Positions 48,872 through 61,736 of a stretch of DNA of 64,000 nt are shown here, piece after piece. Both the position numbers and the translations under genes were made by a program. Within the stretch, counting starts at the first letter, position 1; every line of letters starts with the position of its first letter. This stretch comes from Laburnicola sp. R22_1 (taxonomy: Eukaryota > Ascomycota > Dothideomycetes > Pleosporales > Didymosphaeriaceae), in the NCBI GenBank assembly GCA_014281115.1, contig JACONQ010000003.1, positions 3,596,001 to 3,660,000 of the forward strand, read 5' to 3'. Below the pieces are notes generated by a model. The model saw only the letters and a program-made list of their open reading frames with translations, did no database searches and was not told the DNA's origin.

Positions 48872-50746
48872 TAACGTACTTTGTACTCGAGTTGATTATT
48901 CTATTAAGTCGATTACTTTGCCAAGATCCCACTAAGTTCTGTACTATTCGCGATAGTACAGAGTTAACACAAACTATTTTTAATAGTCTAAATAGGCTAA
49001 TCTATTTAGAATCTACTTCTATAGGCTGTCTATAGGTTATTTTGTTATGCCTAGGCTTGCCGCAGCGTCTATAGCGCTGTTAAGCAGATTCGTCTCTATT
49101 AGCGCACACCCTTTTCTTCGCCTTTTGCCTATCACTGCGCGCCCCAAACTTCTTTAGAGTGGCTAGCCGCTGGCCCTCTTTAGCTGTAAGGACTCTTTTA
49201 TGCTATACTCACTTTCTTTTATACAATTTATATCGCGTGGCGACTTTATTAGCAGCTTAAAGTTTAGTGTTGCGTTTAGTTATTAACACTAAAGAATGCC
49301 CTATTAGCTTGGCGCCTTTAACGAGCTTTTCTACTATCTTAACTATATAAGTTAGGGAACTATCTACATGCCTTTAAATCCTCTACTTAACTAGCGTTAA
49401 TTGCGATCTAAGTTCTATACTATTTCGCGGAGTTTGCGACTCCTATATACTATCGCGAATAGTATAAAGTGAAGGCGTACGTAGGCGGACGTTAATCTGC
49501 GATATTACAACTTCTGGGTTGTGGGGCACTAGGCCAGCACCTTAAAAGCCTCCTTTAATATTACTTTTAGTAATTAAAGCCTTAAAAGTAGTAATAAAGC
49601 AAGGTAGGAACTTAATTTTAGTGATGTGCATAATATGGTTGCGTATTAGATTCTTGGTTTAGCGCCCATACGCCTTCTTTAACAGCGTAAAACAACCCAC
49701 GTTAAGTGGCTGCAAGAGGTGCGACGAATATAGAGGCATACAGAGAGTAATAATATTACTCTTTTTATAGTAATCCTGAAATTTAAGCGAGTTGCAACTT
49801 TTATAGCTATTAATAATAAGCAAATGTGCTCTACTAGTAGTATACCTCTTTGTATGCTTATTAAAGTGCTTTAGCCATTGCAGACTAAGCTTATTTATTG
49901 TCTAGCCATTCATAGAGACTGCAATAACCTAATTATAAGGTAGATCCTTCTCCTTATACTAGGTGGAGAGGTAGTGCTTGCCCCTAAAGATAATAAAGGG
50001 TGGGATCTACCACCCTATTACGTTAATGCCTTAGATAACTATTGTCTACTCCCTATTACCCTACTGCACCTGCTTTGGCTGTCCTTAATACTTAGAGCCT
50101 ATAACTACTACTCTAGTTAATATTATGCCTATTATAAAGCTAGACTTGTTAAAATTATAGGTGTCCTTATCTAGAATATTATACTTAGCCTTTATATTCT
50201 CTATAAGCCAGAACTAGCCTTATATTACCTTAGGATCCTCCTAGAGAGCTCTCTTATAGTTGTACTTTCGATTAAACTTAACTTAAAGCTTTAGCTAGCG
50301 CTTAACAAAGTTATAAGGCCACCTCTGGCCAACTAGCTTATAGTAGCGTGCAGCTAGTAAAGAATCGGCCATATCTTTTATAGCATTAAGCTGGGGCGAA
50401 AATCCTCGCGCGTCTAGGTTAAATATATGCTGCATAATCACCTACTCCTCTCTTATAGTAAGTCTTATTTTACTAGGTGCGCAGTCGCGTCTAAACGTCT
50501 TTCTAGCGCGTTAGTTGCTAAGTGTACTTTAAGAGTCGTTATAGAGAGCTGTAGCGTATTACTAAGAGAGTGTCGCGTCTTATTTAATAGCCTAGATTGC
50601 AAGCTGTATATGCGCTTCTTTTAACGCTAGTGGTTTATTGTGTGGTTAAGGCATCGCGTTATACTATTGCTAATAGTACGTTTTAGTAAGGTCTTGGCAA
50701 AGTAATTAACTTAATAGAATAATCGACTCCAGTGCAAAGTACGTTA
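48872..50746 (-). mobile_element. pogo-type DNA transposon with zinc-knuckle transposase
   Basis: A 1,875-bp minus-strand element flanked by TA (48872-48873 and 50745-50746). Inverted ends of about 90 bp read TAACGTACTTTGTACTCGAG on the left and TAACGTACTTTGCACTGGAG on the right complement. The block GATTATTCTATTAAGT is shared exactly, and ATTACTTTGCCAAGA follows in both. Near each inner edge lies a small palindrome (TACTATTCGCGATAGTA on the left). Confidence 0.93.
48960..50625 (-). pseudogene. Decayed pogo-type transposase with C-terminal zinc knuckle
   Basis: Minus-strand frame from near 50625. N-terminal DNA-binding segments read EEQVIMQHIFNLDARGFSP and GQRWPYNFVKR. The LIENIKAKYNILDKDTYNF block is followed by NKSSFIIG (first catalytic Asp to Asn). 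Later come NGQTINKLSLQWLKHF, LLIINSYKS (second Asp to Asn), HLLQPLNVGCF (third Asp to Asn), and near 49030-49080 a zinc knuckle Y-RR-C-GKPR-H-NKIT-Y with two Cys turned to Tyr. There are few stops compared with other copies, but all three catalytic Asp are gone. The open frame on the plus strand at 50427-50624 is its antisense shadow. Confidence 0.88.
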
Positions 50747-53096
50747 AAGCATGTTAGAAATAGACTTATTTGGATTGTGTTTCTCTAGAAGGCGGATAAA
50801 TTCGATTGTTTTTATTTTTAATAAGGAGTTTATTAAAGATTTGTAAATAGAGCTTAATAGAAGGCATAGAATACTATTACTAACTAAAGAGCAGCTAATC
50901 CCACTTATAAGGAGATTAATCGCTATTGCCTCTACTATGCCTCTACCTCTAATTTGCTTAGCCCTGCACTATTTATTAAATAGAATAAGGCGCTTAACTA
51001 AGTTAGAATTTATAATAGCTAATATGTAGTAAATGGATATCTTTAGTACGCGCATAGGCTTTTTATTAGCATATCCGCAAGTTCTATTTGCGGATTTAAG
51101 GCTAATTAGATTCTTTCTAGCCTTTCTAAGCGGCTAGTAGATAAGTCTAGGAAGAGTATATCTAGCTCGCCGCTTAACTCGCAAAAGCACAGCCAATCCC
51201 TATACTATAAGTATTAGCGGGATAGTTATCCTAATAGTAAGAGCAAAGCTAATACCCTTATCTATTAGCTAGGTATAAAGCTATCTTAAAAAGTAAAGTT
51301 ACTTATACTAAAATCTATCCTAAGTAAACAGATTAGCAATTTTATAATATATTATGCACATTCTCTCTTACAAAACTAAGATATCCTTTAGTTTATTCCT
51401 TACTATATTCTTTAGTTCTTTACTAGTTGCGTTTCTGTATAATTAGCCTACTTTTATACCTATTTATAACCTTTTTACCTTATCCTTATTCTAACCACAC
51501 TTTCCTATAGCCTCCTATATAAAAGCATACCTATTACATCTACCTTAGTATATACTCCTATTATCTTATTAACACGCTTCCTAGATCTAATTATCTTCCT
51601 ATTAGGGATTTATTATTTTTGCAGATATAGACCTATTACGCCTAGTTAATTCTAAGCAATTCTGTTTAACACGTCTAACCTACATTTATAAGATTATTAA
51701 TATTAAGGCCTTAGTATATTTAGTTATTATAGTTGCAGATATAACTAAGCATTATAAGAGAGATAATTATTATATATTAGATAGTTGCTAGGGAGCGTAT
51801 TTATTATAAGAGTTTATAGCCACACTATTTAAAGATTGCATATAAGCTAAGGAAGTTATAGATAAAGTAAAAAAGCTTATACTTCTAAAAAAGAGTAGGC
51901 CTTTTAATTAGGTTTTTAGTTAGATTTCTGCATACTTTAGCTATATTTTTCTGCAGCGCTAATATATTCTTTATCTCCTTTACTAGTTGTTAGCTCTTTC
52001 TTAGTTACAATACTATTTATTATAGCTATCTAGGTTTACTATAACTATTCTTTTAGAATAGCAATTCTATTAAATCTCTACATTATTTAATATCCTACTA
52101 TAAAACCGTAGATAGATGCATAATAATTAACATTAACTTTCTTAATTGTAATATAATAAATATAATACTTTTCGCTCTCTTATATAGTGCCTCTTAGACT
52201 ATAAACCCTATACTATTGTGCTTTCTTATAGAATGTGTTGTCTAAGATGCCCAGATACTATCTCTAGTATACAGGTGCTTAAAGGTATAGTTAAAAGGCC
52301 TAAGGGAATAGTCGCACATTATAATAGAAGTAGTTTATGCGCATCTATATCCCTTCTATTATTAGAAATACTATAGCCTATTAATAACTAGTATATATTC
52401 TTTATCTACACAGCCTTCTTTCTATCTTCTTCTTTCTATCTTCTTCTTACTAGCTTTCTATTATATTATCTAGTTGCGGATAGTAGTAGTAAAAAATATA
52501 CGTTAAAAACGAAGAATTAACATTAAAACTATGCGCTTAAAAAGTAAAAGAGCCCCGCTTTTTTAAAGCCTAAATGCGAGCGAAAAATAGCTAGTCCTTC
52601 TCTAAGTGTTTTGTCCCTTACTAGTTAGGACCGCCACACTATAAGTATGGCTATCTAGGTAGTATAGTGTATAATAGTGTATATCTATTAAGCTGCGCAA
52701 CATATTTATAAACGCCTTTGTATCTATAGTAAGCATATATAAAGCAAAATAATAGCTTAGTAGATTAGTATTAAGGTTATCTTTATCTATAGACTATAGC
52801 CCGCTAAAGTTACAGTACTTTACTAAAGCTTAATATAACTCCTACTAACTTAATCTATAATAAGTCCACTTACACTATAATTAATTCGTCACTATAATTA
52901 ACCTATCTTAATGCCTTCGTAATTAGAGTACTAATAAAAAGTCCTGTATACACTCTTAAAGAAAACAGACTAGCAACACAACTACCTAAATACCCTATTA
53001 TAACTAAAAAGGTTAAGAAATAGGTTAAGAAATAATACTAGTAGCACAAACTTTAAAGTTCTTTAAAAATAGGTAGTACTGCGTTAAGCTATACAA
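50747..53096. other. Unassigned decayed DNA, 2.3 kb
   Basis: A Ser/Lys-rich plus frame at about 50760-51330 and a possible gag-like segment at about 51665-51950 (LLKKSRPFN-x-VFS) can be read through stops, without a firm family match. A TATATAAAAGCA box at about 51525-51536, preceded by CTTATCCTTATTCTAACC, resembles 56905-56985 and could be promoter remnants of a dispersed LTR. Nothing else is recognised. Confidence 0.4.
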
Positions 53097-53350
53097 GCAA
53101 GCTTACTAAAGATTTTATAGGGCAAAGAAGCAGTATCGCAATAATATAGTAAGTATAGGCAAGCTTACTAGAGAGTCTTTTTAAGGGCAAAAAACGTAAT
53201 AAGCATATAGACAAGTTTACTAAAGATCTTTAAGGGCAAAAAATTAATAATACGCAGTAACACATAGGCAAGATTACTAAAGACTTTCTTTAAGGGCAAA
53301 AGGGTAAGCTTACTACTATAACATAGTAAGCATATAGATAAACGCTTACT
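53097..53350. repeat. Tandem array with ~52-61-bp units
   Basis: Four units beginning near 53097, 53158, 53210 and 53267. Each has (G/A)CAAG(C/T)TTACTA or CAAGATTACTA, then AAGGGCAAA, then a CATATAG or similar spacer. In the last unit GCTTACTA (53308-53315) faces TAGTAAGC (53324-53331), a perfect small hairpin. Spacer lengths vary, so the array is old. Confidence 0.85.
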
Positions 53351-53416
53351 ATAAAGTACTTGTTAGACATTTAAATAGGCTGGGCAGGATAGACTAGTAG
53401 GAGAGAGCAGGCAGAG

Positions 53417-53719
<303 letters not shown>

Positions 53720-56700
53720 CCTACCCTCTACCTATAGCTAGTAGCCAGCAACTTTGTTTAGCTCTTGCTATTAATATAACATCCTTCTACTATACCGCTT
53801 AAATGTTTATAATAAGCTAACTAAAAAAGTATAGCTAATTTACTAGTGCGTTACCTTCTGCCAAGCAGATTAGATATTTATAATATGTAGGATGTATAAC
53901 TAGCTATACTAAGTGTATAGTAGGTTAGCGGGATATATTACCTAAGCCCTCTTAGCTAAATTTAGATTCTTTTAATCCATTGCTATATTTCTATAGTTTT
54001 TTATTTTATTATAGAATATAGTAGCAGCTGCTAGATAAAATAACCTAATACCAAAGAAAATAAAAGACATTATATTTGTTTTATATAGATTATCTACTAG
54101 TTAGGCCTTTAAGACTATTTATCCAATCTAAATAAATAGCTAAGACTCTTTAACATCTTTTACCCTTACAGATATTAGAGTATGAGTTACAGACGCTAAG
54201 TTTAGTCTTAGTAGGCTTAGCTAAGCACTGCTAGTTAGTAATAACCCTTAGTCTGCCTATAGGTATTAACTCTTAATATAGGAGGTAGCTTTCTACAAAG
54301 TTCTATCTAGTAGAAATTGTCTTTAAAAAGAGAAGGATAAGAATCCTAATATTCTAAATATTCTTAAACTTAAGATAAGTCTTATAACGTCCTTATTAGG
54401 TTATATACACTCCGCAAACTAAAGAGTGGTATAAAATAGACGCCTTATACTACCTACTAAAGCCAAGCATAGAACTAATAAATGTGTAAGAATTTATTTA
54501 ACTATTAATACATAGTAAGCTATAATGCTACTCTTAATATAACTAGAGACTAACACATATAGACTAAGCTCTATACAACACTAGAGAAATATAAGTCTAA
54601 GCAACACTACGTATCTATACACATTGCGCCTCTAATAGCTAATAGTCTAACTAAATAGTTAGTAGTGTGTATAGCAAAAAGAACTTAAAAAGATAAGTAA
54701 GCGCGCGTTTTATTATGTGGATAATATTATATATAGCCTTCCTATATATTCCTTTTAGAAAACACTAAGACTCTAGTATTGCAATTAAGCTTATTAAAAT
54801 ATATTACTCTTATAAACGTTGCTACCTTACACGCAATATACTAAAGCCTAACAACAATCTTTATTAGACGTAATAATGCCTAATAAAACTAGGTGTTAAG
54901 AACTATATAGGCAGAAAAATAGTGTAAGTCCCTCGCAGCTTCTACTTTATACTAGCCTTAATTATACTAGCATATTATAATAGCAACTTATATAATAATT
55001 AGCGACATATTCTTCTTAATAATCTCCCTATACTACCTTTACTACTTATAGAGTTATAAGTAACACAATAAAGTATTTTTCTACTAACGCTATTATTATA
55101 TAGTATATTAGAGAGAGCTATTATATAAAGTGCCTATATGCGGCAGCTATCCTAAACATAGCCTTACTAAAATACTTAAAAAATATAGATTTTATAGTCG
55201 CAGGACACTAGATAATTTCTACTATAAAGCTGACTATTAGTATCCCCACAACTCTAAAATAAAAGCCTTCTATTATTAATACTTAGAGTGCATCTACTAT
55301 TACTTTCCTATTATACACTAATATAAATTTTAGGACTTTGTTACTCTTCTAGAATCTAAAGCAGCGCAAAGCTTAGATTCTATACAATTCACCTATAACT
55401 ATAACAAAACGTGCTCCAGTTATAGAGCAATCTTAGCTTTATTCTAAAAGGTCTAAACTGTACTCTAATAGGAAGATTTAATAACCTTTTATCTAAGCTT
55501 TAAATAATAATTATTAAAGAACTTTATGGCTATATCCTATATAATAAGGCGTTTTTAGAAACAACTAAAGAGCTTTTAGGGTTATTATAATAAGCTCTTA
55601 CTAAGGGGTAGTATAAGAAAATAGTTATAGGTTTTATAAGTTAAAGAAGTATAAAGAAAGTATATTAAGTAGAAACTAATTAGAGAAGCTAAGGCCTACA
55701 CTAGAAGCTTAGGACGTGTTAGGAAGCAGAGTGGTTAGGCTAGTAGGTGTAGTAGTAAATAGAGGGCGGGATTTACTACGCTTAGAGGGAATATTAGTTT
55801 ACACTAGTAAGGATATAGAAAAAGAATATAGTAAGCTAGGTAGTAAGGTATAATAGAATAACTAGCATAGTCTCTACTATTATTATATATCTATCTTATC
55901 TCTTACAATAATAGTTAATAGACTATTATTATCTCTATCTAATACTAAGCCAACTCTACGGCCTAGTAATTAATTATAGTACGCCTTTATCTTTCTATAA
56001 TTATATTCGCGCCGATTCGCTAATACTACTATCGCTAGCTAGTAATAATTAATACTAATCCTAGACCTCCTAGGGATTAAAATTAAGAGCAGAGTGCCTA
56101 CACTATCTACTTTAGTACCTTATTCTTATATAAGCCTCTTTTATAGACTGCAAAGCGGTATACGTATAGTTAGTCTACTACTTTAAATATTCCTTCTATT
56201 CTCTATTCTTCTAAAGATATTCTAAGAACTAATTAGTACAGCCTATAAACTTTATTATTTAGGAACATATCTAACTCTTTCCTAGTTAATCTTTTAGAAA
56301 ATTTGTAAAAGTTACTATTAGAGATCTTAATAAATCTAGAGTATAGTCCTCCTTTATATAGTTCTATTCTAACTATATCCTTAAGGGACTAGATACTAGA
56401 AAGAATAGGTAACTTAACACTAGAGAGAGGGTTCTAGAAGGTAAGTTTAACATAACTACCTAGTAAGAGTTCTAGAACTACTAAGAATATAAATAGCGAG
56501 TCTAATAGCCTAAGCGGCAAATTTTTCTAAATATCTATTAACTCTTAAATATATAGCGCTATAGCAAAAGATATAAGATATATAGATTTTATAGGACAGA
56601 GGATAGCAAGCTAGAAGTATAAAGTTAAACTATATAGAGCATTCCACAGTAATATATATATATAAGACGCTAGTAGTCCTTCCTCTTTCTTAGTAAGAAG

Positions 56701-58031
56701 AAAGAGGCGTCTTATATTAATATATAATTAGGTTAGCTTATTAGCACTATACGCTAACTATATAAAGGCTATTACTTATTTTATCGCTATATATATACTA
56801 TTATAGATTTTATTATAGCCTCTTGGCTCCTTCTATAGACGCTAATACTAAGGCCCCATAGGCGCTACCTTGCTGCTAGTATCTACACGTTCTTTAACCT
56901 TATCCTTATCCTAACTACACTTTTTCTACAAGTTATAATTTATATAAAGGATATAGTTAGCACTTCTATATAAAAGCAAGGTAATAGTAAGTCTACCTAG
57001 TTTATATAAGTTATATCCGCAATTAGAGTATAATGCGCGCAAGCACTAGCTAATTAGTTACTCTATTAAGTGGCTAATATTATTACTTTATTAAGTACCT
57101 GCCTATTAATATTAATATACATTTTGCTAAATAGCTTTTATGCTACTAATTTCTACTAGTACTAAATAATTAACGCTAAAGTAGAGCTAGGTCTTATCTA
57201 TAATACGGATAGATATATACATAGTAATTAGTATACTATATAGGCCTAAAAATAAGGTCTTAGTGTAATATATTATCTAGAGTTCTTATTATACGTTGCG
57301 CGATTACCCCCTAAGGAATTTATAGCCTTTACTATTCTACAGTACTAGTCTACTATAGTTATAAGAAAATTATAACCTTAGGGTGTATGCTAGCACTTTA
57401 GCTTTCCAGCATAGAATAGATATTTAACTACTAGAAGTATTTTGTAATTCTTATAGTTAAATTAGAGAGAGGTGAATTTTAGTAAAATAAGCTATAAGTA
57501 ATGGATTAATATACCTATCTCCTACTAAGGAGCCTAAGGGCAGCTCCACATTGCCTATAAGGTGATAATAATCTTTAACTATAGCCTTAACACTATTTAG
57601 AAGTAATTTTCTATAGAGCTTAAATATACTAGATATTGTATATATAATCTATCTTATAGACGTAATAAAATTAAATCTAAATAGAGATATAAGTGGCATT
57701 TTAAGTTAGGATAAATAGGAATAATAAATTTTTAATACTATTAGGAAAAGATATGGTAGATTAAAAATAGTAACTACAAGAATGCGGCAATTTAATATAA
57801 GGGGCAGAAGCTATAAGAAGCTTATTATAAAAGGATTAAAACTATTATAAGTTAAAGAAAGAACTATACTAAATCTAATTTAGAAGGCTAACTCTTAAAA
57901 GTTCGAATAGAAAGTAAGTAAACTATCTAAAAACCTATTTAAAAAACTAACTCTTCTGCCAAAGCTACTTAAATTTTACTATACTCTTATAGAGCTCTTT
58001 AATTCTATTTGTAACTTCTTTACTATAAGCT
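53720..58031. other. Unassigned decayed DNA, 4.3 kb
   Basis: No transposon domain recognised. A segment at 54390-54490 resembles 35620-35720 at DNA and protein level (KLK then IDA-x-Y). A plus frame at about 55500-56300 can be read through stops but has no known motif. CTTATCCTTATCCTAAC and TATATAAAAGCA at 56905-56985 echo 51480-51540. The remainder shows nothing that I can name. Confidence 0.45.
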
Positions 58032-59810
58032 TAGCGACCTAGAAGCTAATTAGGCCTAGAAGCTAATCACCCCATCAAAACGCGCACCCTTTAGAAAAAG
58101 ACGCGTATTTTATCAACGCCTATTGTAGCTGCCACTCTATACACATGGATTGAAAAGTAGTATTAGCTGCTGCCCTCCCTATAGTTGCGACACGTCTCTA
58201 AGCCCTAGGCCTAGAGTTCTAGGCCTCTATAGCAGCAGCTTAATTAATTGCACGCTTAATACTCTTAATATTAGCAAATCTCTAATTGTGATTAATAGTA
58301 ATCTATTTACGCTTCCTCTAAGAGCTAGTAGCCTCTAGTTAATATTGTAGTCGAGAGATTTCTAATTCCTGCCTTGCTACTTGACTATTGGCAATAGCTA
58401 TTGCCTTGCTTGCTTTCTAGAGTAGTGGGCGCGTAGGTTTTAATAGATTTTCTGACCTTTTAATAGCTTTCTAAGCCGCGTACACGTTCTGGGGTTTCTG
58501 AGGGGTGCGATAGAGCGTATCGATCGCGCTGACGTCCTGGGGTAGGCGTTGTGGCGTTACTGGCCTGCCTATAACCTGTGAGGATTAAATCACCCAATTA
58601 GGATTGTAGGGAATAAAGCCAGCAGCGCGCCAGCTAGCCCGAATTACTTTCTCTAAGAGGCCTTCCTCTCTAGCTAGGTGGTAGTAGGAAATAAATCGCT
58701 CCTTCTTAATAGGCGCGGCGTCGTCAAGGCTCGCTAGGTCGCGTATTTAATTTCTATAGTTTAACTTAATAACTAAGAACCCTAATAGATCTAGTGGCTG
58801 TAGGAGGTGTATTGAATAAGCTAGTAGAAATAGAAGGTGTACTCGAGTCTACTTGCAAGCCTAGAGAAAATTAATATGCACGTGGCTACTATGCGCGTCG
58901 CAGAGAAGTAGTCGGTATTAACTACCTATAGACGCTGTTCCTGGTAGAAAGAGCTGGCACAACCACTTAAGGCCTATCTCCTGCGAGGTCTACCCATTCT
59001 CTAAGGTTGTATAGAGCCAATATAGTATAGATGCTGGAAACTAGGTTGTCTGTAGGCTCTGGCCTTTGAATATAACGGCGCAGGGTAGCTTCTGCCCTAT
59101 AGCTAATACAGCCTTAATTATTAAGACCTACTCGCGATTCTCTAGCGACTTAATGTAAGCCTTCTTTTTCTAGCTATTTGCGAGCACTCTAGAGTTAACA
59201 CCTATACTAAGGGTAATACTAGTCTTATTAATATTCTAGATATTCTCTACCTATATGCCCAGCCTAATTCTAACGCGCTCAAAGAGCTTAAGAAACGCGC
59301 GGATCTATTCTGGAGTAGCTGCCTTAGCGCGACTAGTATCCAGCTTTCTCCTAATAATAGAGGCGACGCATGGGTTGCGCTTAATAAAGTATAGTAGCCA
59401 GCGCTAGCCTAGAGATTCGAGGTCGCTATTTATTTGAAGGATTTGGCTGGCCATTTCTTGCGCGCGCGCGTGTAAGGAAGGGTAGCCGTTTATATCCTAC
59501 TTAAGGATCTAGTCTACTAAGAAGCTTTCTTACTCTAGTGTTAACCACTACTAGTGTTGGTGAGCAGCGCGTCGGCTAGCTGAGCCATGGATACGGGTTG
59601 AGAGAGTAGACTAAGAGATACTGTACGCCTGAGCAGCTGCGCGCTAGCTAGTATAAATGCCTACATTTAAATTGTTAATAGCTAATTGTATAGCCTACTC
59701 GCGTACGTCTATATTTATAAAGGGTATTGATAGAAAACGCGTCGTTTCTATGGGGTGCGCATTTTGGTGAGGGGATCAGCTTCTAGGCCTAATTAGCTTC
59801 TAGGTCGCTA
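58032..59810 (-). mobile_element. pogo/Tan1-like DNA transposon, complete, moderately mutated
   Basis: A 1,779-bp element flanked by TA (58032-58033 and 59809-59810). The inverted ends begin TAGCGACCTAGAAGCTAATT on both sides. The next bases repeat the motif CCTAGAAGCTAAT or CCTAGAAGCTGAT a second time, giving paired subterminal repeats that are likely transposase-binding sites. The flanks AAGCT before and AGCTT after the TAs show insertion at the centre of a palindromic target. Confidence 0.95.
58150..59715 (-). pseudogene. Decayed pogo/Tan1-type DDE transposase
   Basis: Minus-strand frame from near 59715. The N-terminal helix-turn-helix shows AINNLNVG and RAAAQAYSIS-x-STL. A CENP-B-like part follows with ESFLVD-x-IL and LHARAQEMAS. 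The first catalytic block reads NINKTS (family NMDETG; Asp to Asn). The second, LLLCDAHSSHV, keeps Asp. The third, HLLQPLDL, keeps Asp. The C-terminal stretch contains RASWRAAGFIPYNP and ends near 58150. Length, about 520 codons, is normal for this group. TAG/TAA stops at Gln/Trp sites disable it. The plus-strand open frame at 58150-58338 is its antisense shadow. Confidence 0.9.
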
Positions 59811-61736
59811 AGCTTATATCTAAAATCCGTGCCTTTTAAATTCCCCATCTCTCTAACTAGAAAAGAACCGCAATATCGCCACACCACCTTAGGACTAAAA
59901 ATCCTAACATTAACATTTTATTCTAGAAGAAGCACGTAATATATAATTTCCTTCTAACTATTTACTAACTAGCTAATCTAGTAACTAGTAGCCCTATAAA
60001 CTCTCTTAATCTAACTTAATAATCTCTCCTCTCTACTCTACTGCCTCTGCCTTATTCTTTACTATACGCTATCTCTAATTTGTACTTCTCTACACTGCTA
60101 TCTTTACCTACTACCTTAGCGCTACTTCCACGCTATATATACTCCCCTATAGTAGATGCTTATTTTTTAATATAATTATCTTCTTAAGATACTTTAAGTA
60201 GCGCGTCCTTAACTACGTAATCTAAATACCCTTATTCTTAAGATAGTCCTATAAATTATTTATATTATCCTTAGCATTAATAAACTCTAAGTTAAACGCC
60301 TTAAGAAACTATATAAGAAGCTAAAAGTATTTAGTATTAGTAATAGGGGCCTACGCATTACTAGCTTACTTAGTAGCTTTGCCCTTTAAGCTAGTAAAGT
60401 AGTAGTTAAGAGAAAAGCCTTAGAGCTAGGCAGTCTTATAGGCGGTATAGCAACGCGTGCTAAAGAGGTGGATATTTTTACCTCTACTACTAGGATAGTC
60501 CTAGGATTAATAGCTATGTAGGAGATCTGCTTCTCTTAGTTAGGCTTATAATAAGGGTTATTTTACGTATAGTTAGAACTAAGCCTCTCTAAAGGCTCTA
60601 GAGCATCTACTACCATAATCTAGTACTTAAGACTGCTTCTCTTAAGACTATAGGTTGGCTTTAAAAATATAAGAAGAGAGAGGCTATACTTTACGCAAAG
60701 AAAGACAAAGTAGCGGCGGCACTAAGTAAGCTTATACATAGACTAGTTAAATACCTTCTAATAAATATTATACCTATTAGTAATAATCTTATTAATAAGC
60801 TTATAGAACTATAGCCTATGTGGCGTTAAATTAACTATCTAGAAGTAGCACGACAAAGGCTTTTATCTTAAATAACATAATAAAAAAAGCAGAGCCTCCT
60901 GCTTAGTAATTAAAAAGAGCGTGAAAAAGGTAATAACAAAAAAAAGATAGCCTATATTTACACAGCTTTAATAGTTCTAGTGCCTATTTAAGAATTGCGT
61001 AGTAAGGCTTTACTATCTTAAAAATAAATCTATAGTAAGCAAGATTTTTATATTAGCTTAATTGTTTTTTTTCTTTATTAGTATACGCCTTAGACTACAA
61101 GTAATAAGGATAGAATAGGTAAAGTAGATTAACTCTATACTTACACTATTAGGCTATTATAAAGAAGTTGTGTATATTTATTAAAAGTAGTAGCCTACTA
61201 GGGAAGTTATTAACCTAAGCTTATATAGTAAGTTTATCCTTCTCTAAACCCTACTTAATAAAGAAGTTAGCTTGGCTAGCACCCTTAGAAGTGTTATCTA
61301 CTCTATAGTAAGCATCTCTAAAGATGTACTAGGATACCTTTATTAGAAAAAACTGCCTCTTTAGTAGCATAGCATTTAGGTACTCTATAGAAGCGCATTA
61401 TTTTAGTGTTAATTAAGATAATAATAATAATAAGAAGAAGAAGAAGAAGAAGAAGCTAGACCTAATACTTATAGAGAAAAGATAAGTATAAGGTACTAAA
61501 CTTAAGGACTAATCTATTTTGCGCTAATAAAGCTATTATACCTTACTAGAGTATAATACTTTATTATAGTTAAAGATAATAGTGTGTACATAATAGCATA
61601 CTAATGTCTCTTACTTAAAGATATAGTCTCTAATATCCTATAGCGGTTTGCTATTTAAATATTAAATGCCTTATAGTTCGCTTTTATAAAGGTTTAGCTA
61701 GTCTAGCCACTCTTCCTCTATAAATTCGCTTTAACC
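59811..61736. other. Unassigned decayed DNA, 1.9 kb
   Basis: A minus frame at about 60010-60440 can be read through stops (SLKGKATK, FNLEFINAKDNINNL, DYLKNKG), faintly gag-like, but I cannot name a family. A trinucleotide microsatellite lies at 61418-61455. No other feature seen. Confidence 0.4.
61418..61455. repeat. (AAT)n-(AAG)8 compound microsatellite
   Basis: About five ATA/AAT units run directly into eight AAG units (61432-61455), uninterrupted. Confidence 0.95.

Noticed and set aside
50427..50624. 65-codon open frame on the plus strand
   Set aside because: Antisense to the N-terminal part of the minus-strand pogo transposase at 48960-50625; no motif of its own.
58150..58338. 62-codon open frame on the plus strand
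   Set aside because: Antisense to the C-terminal part of the transposase at 58150-59715.
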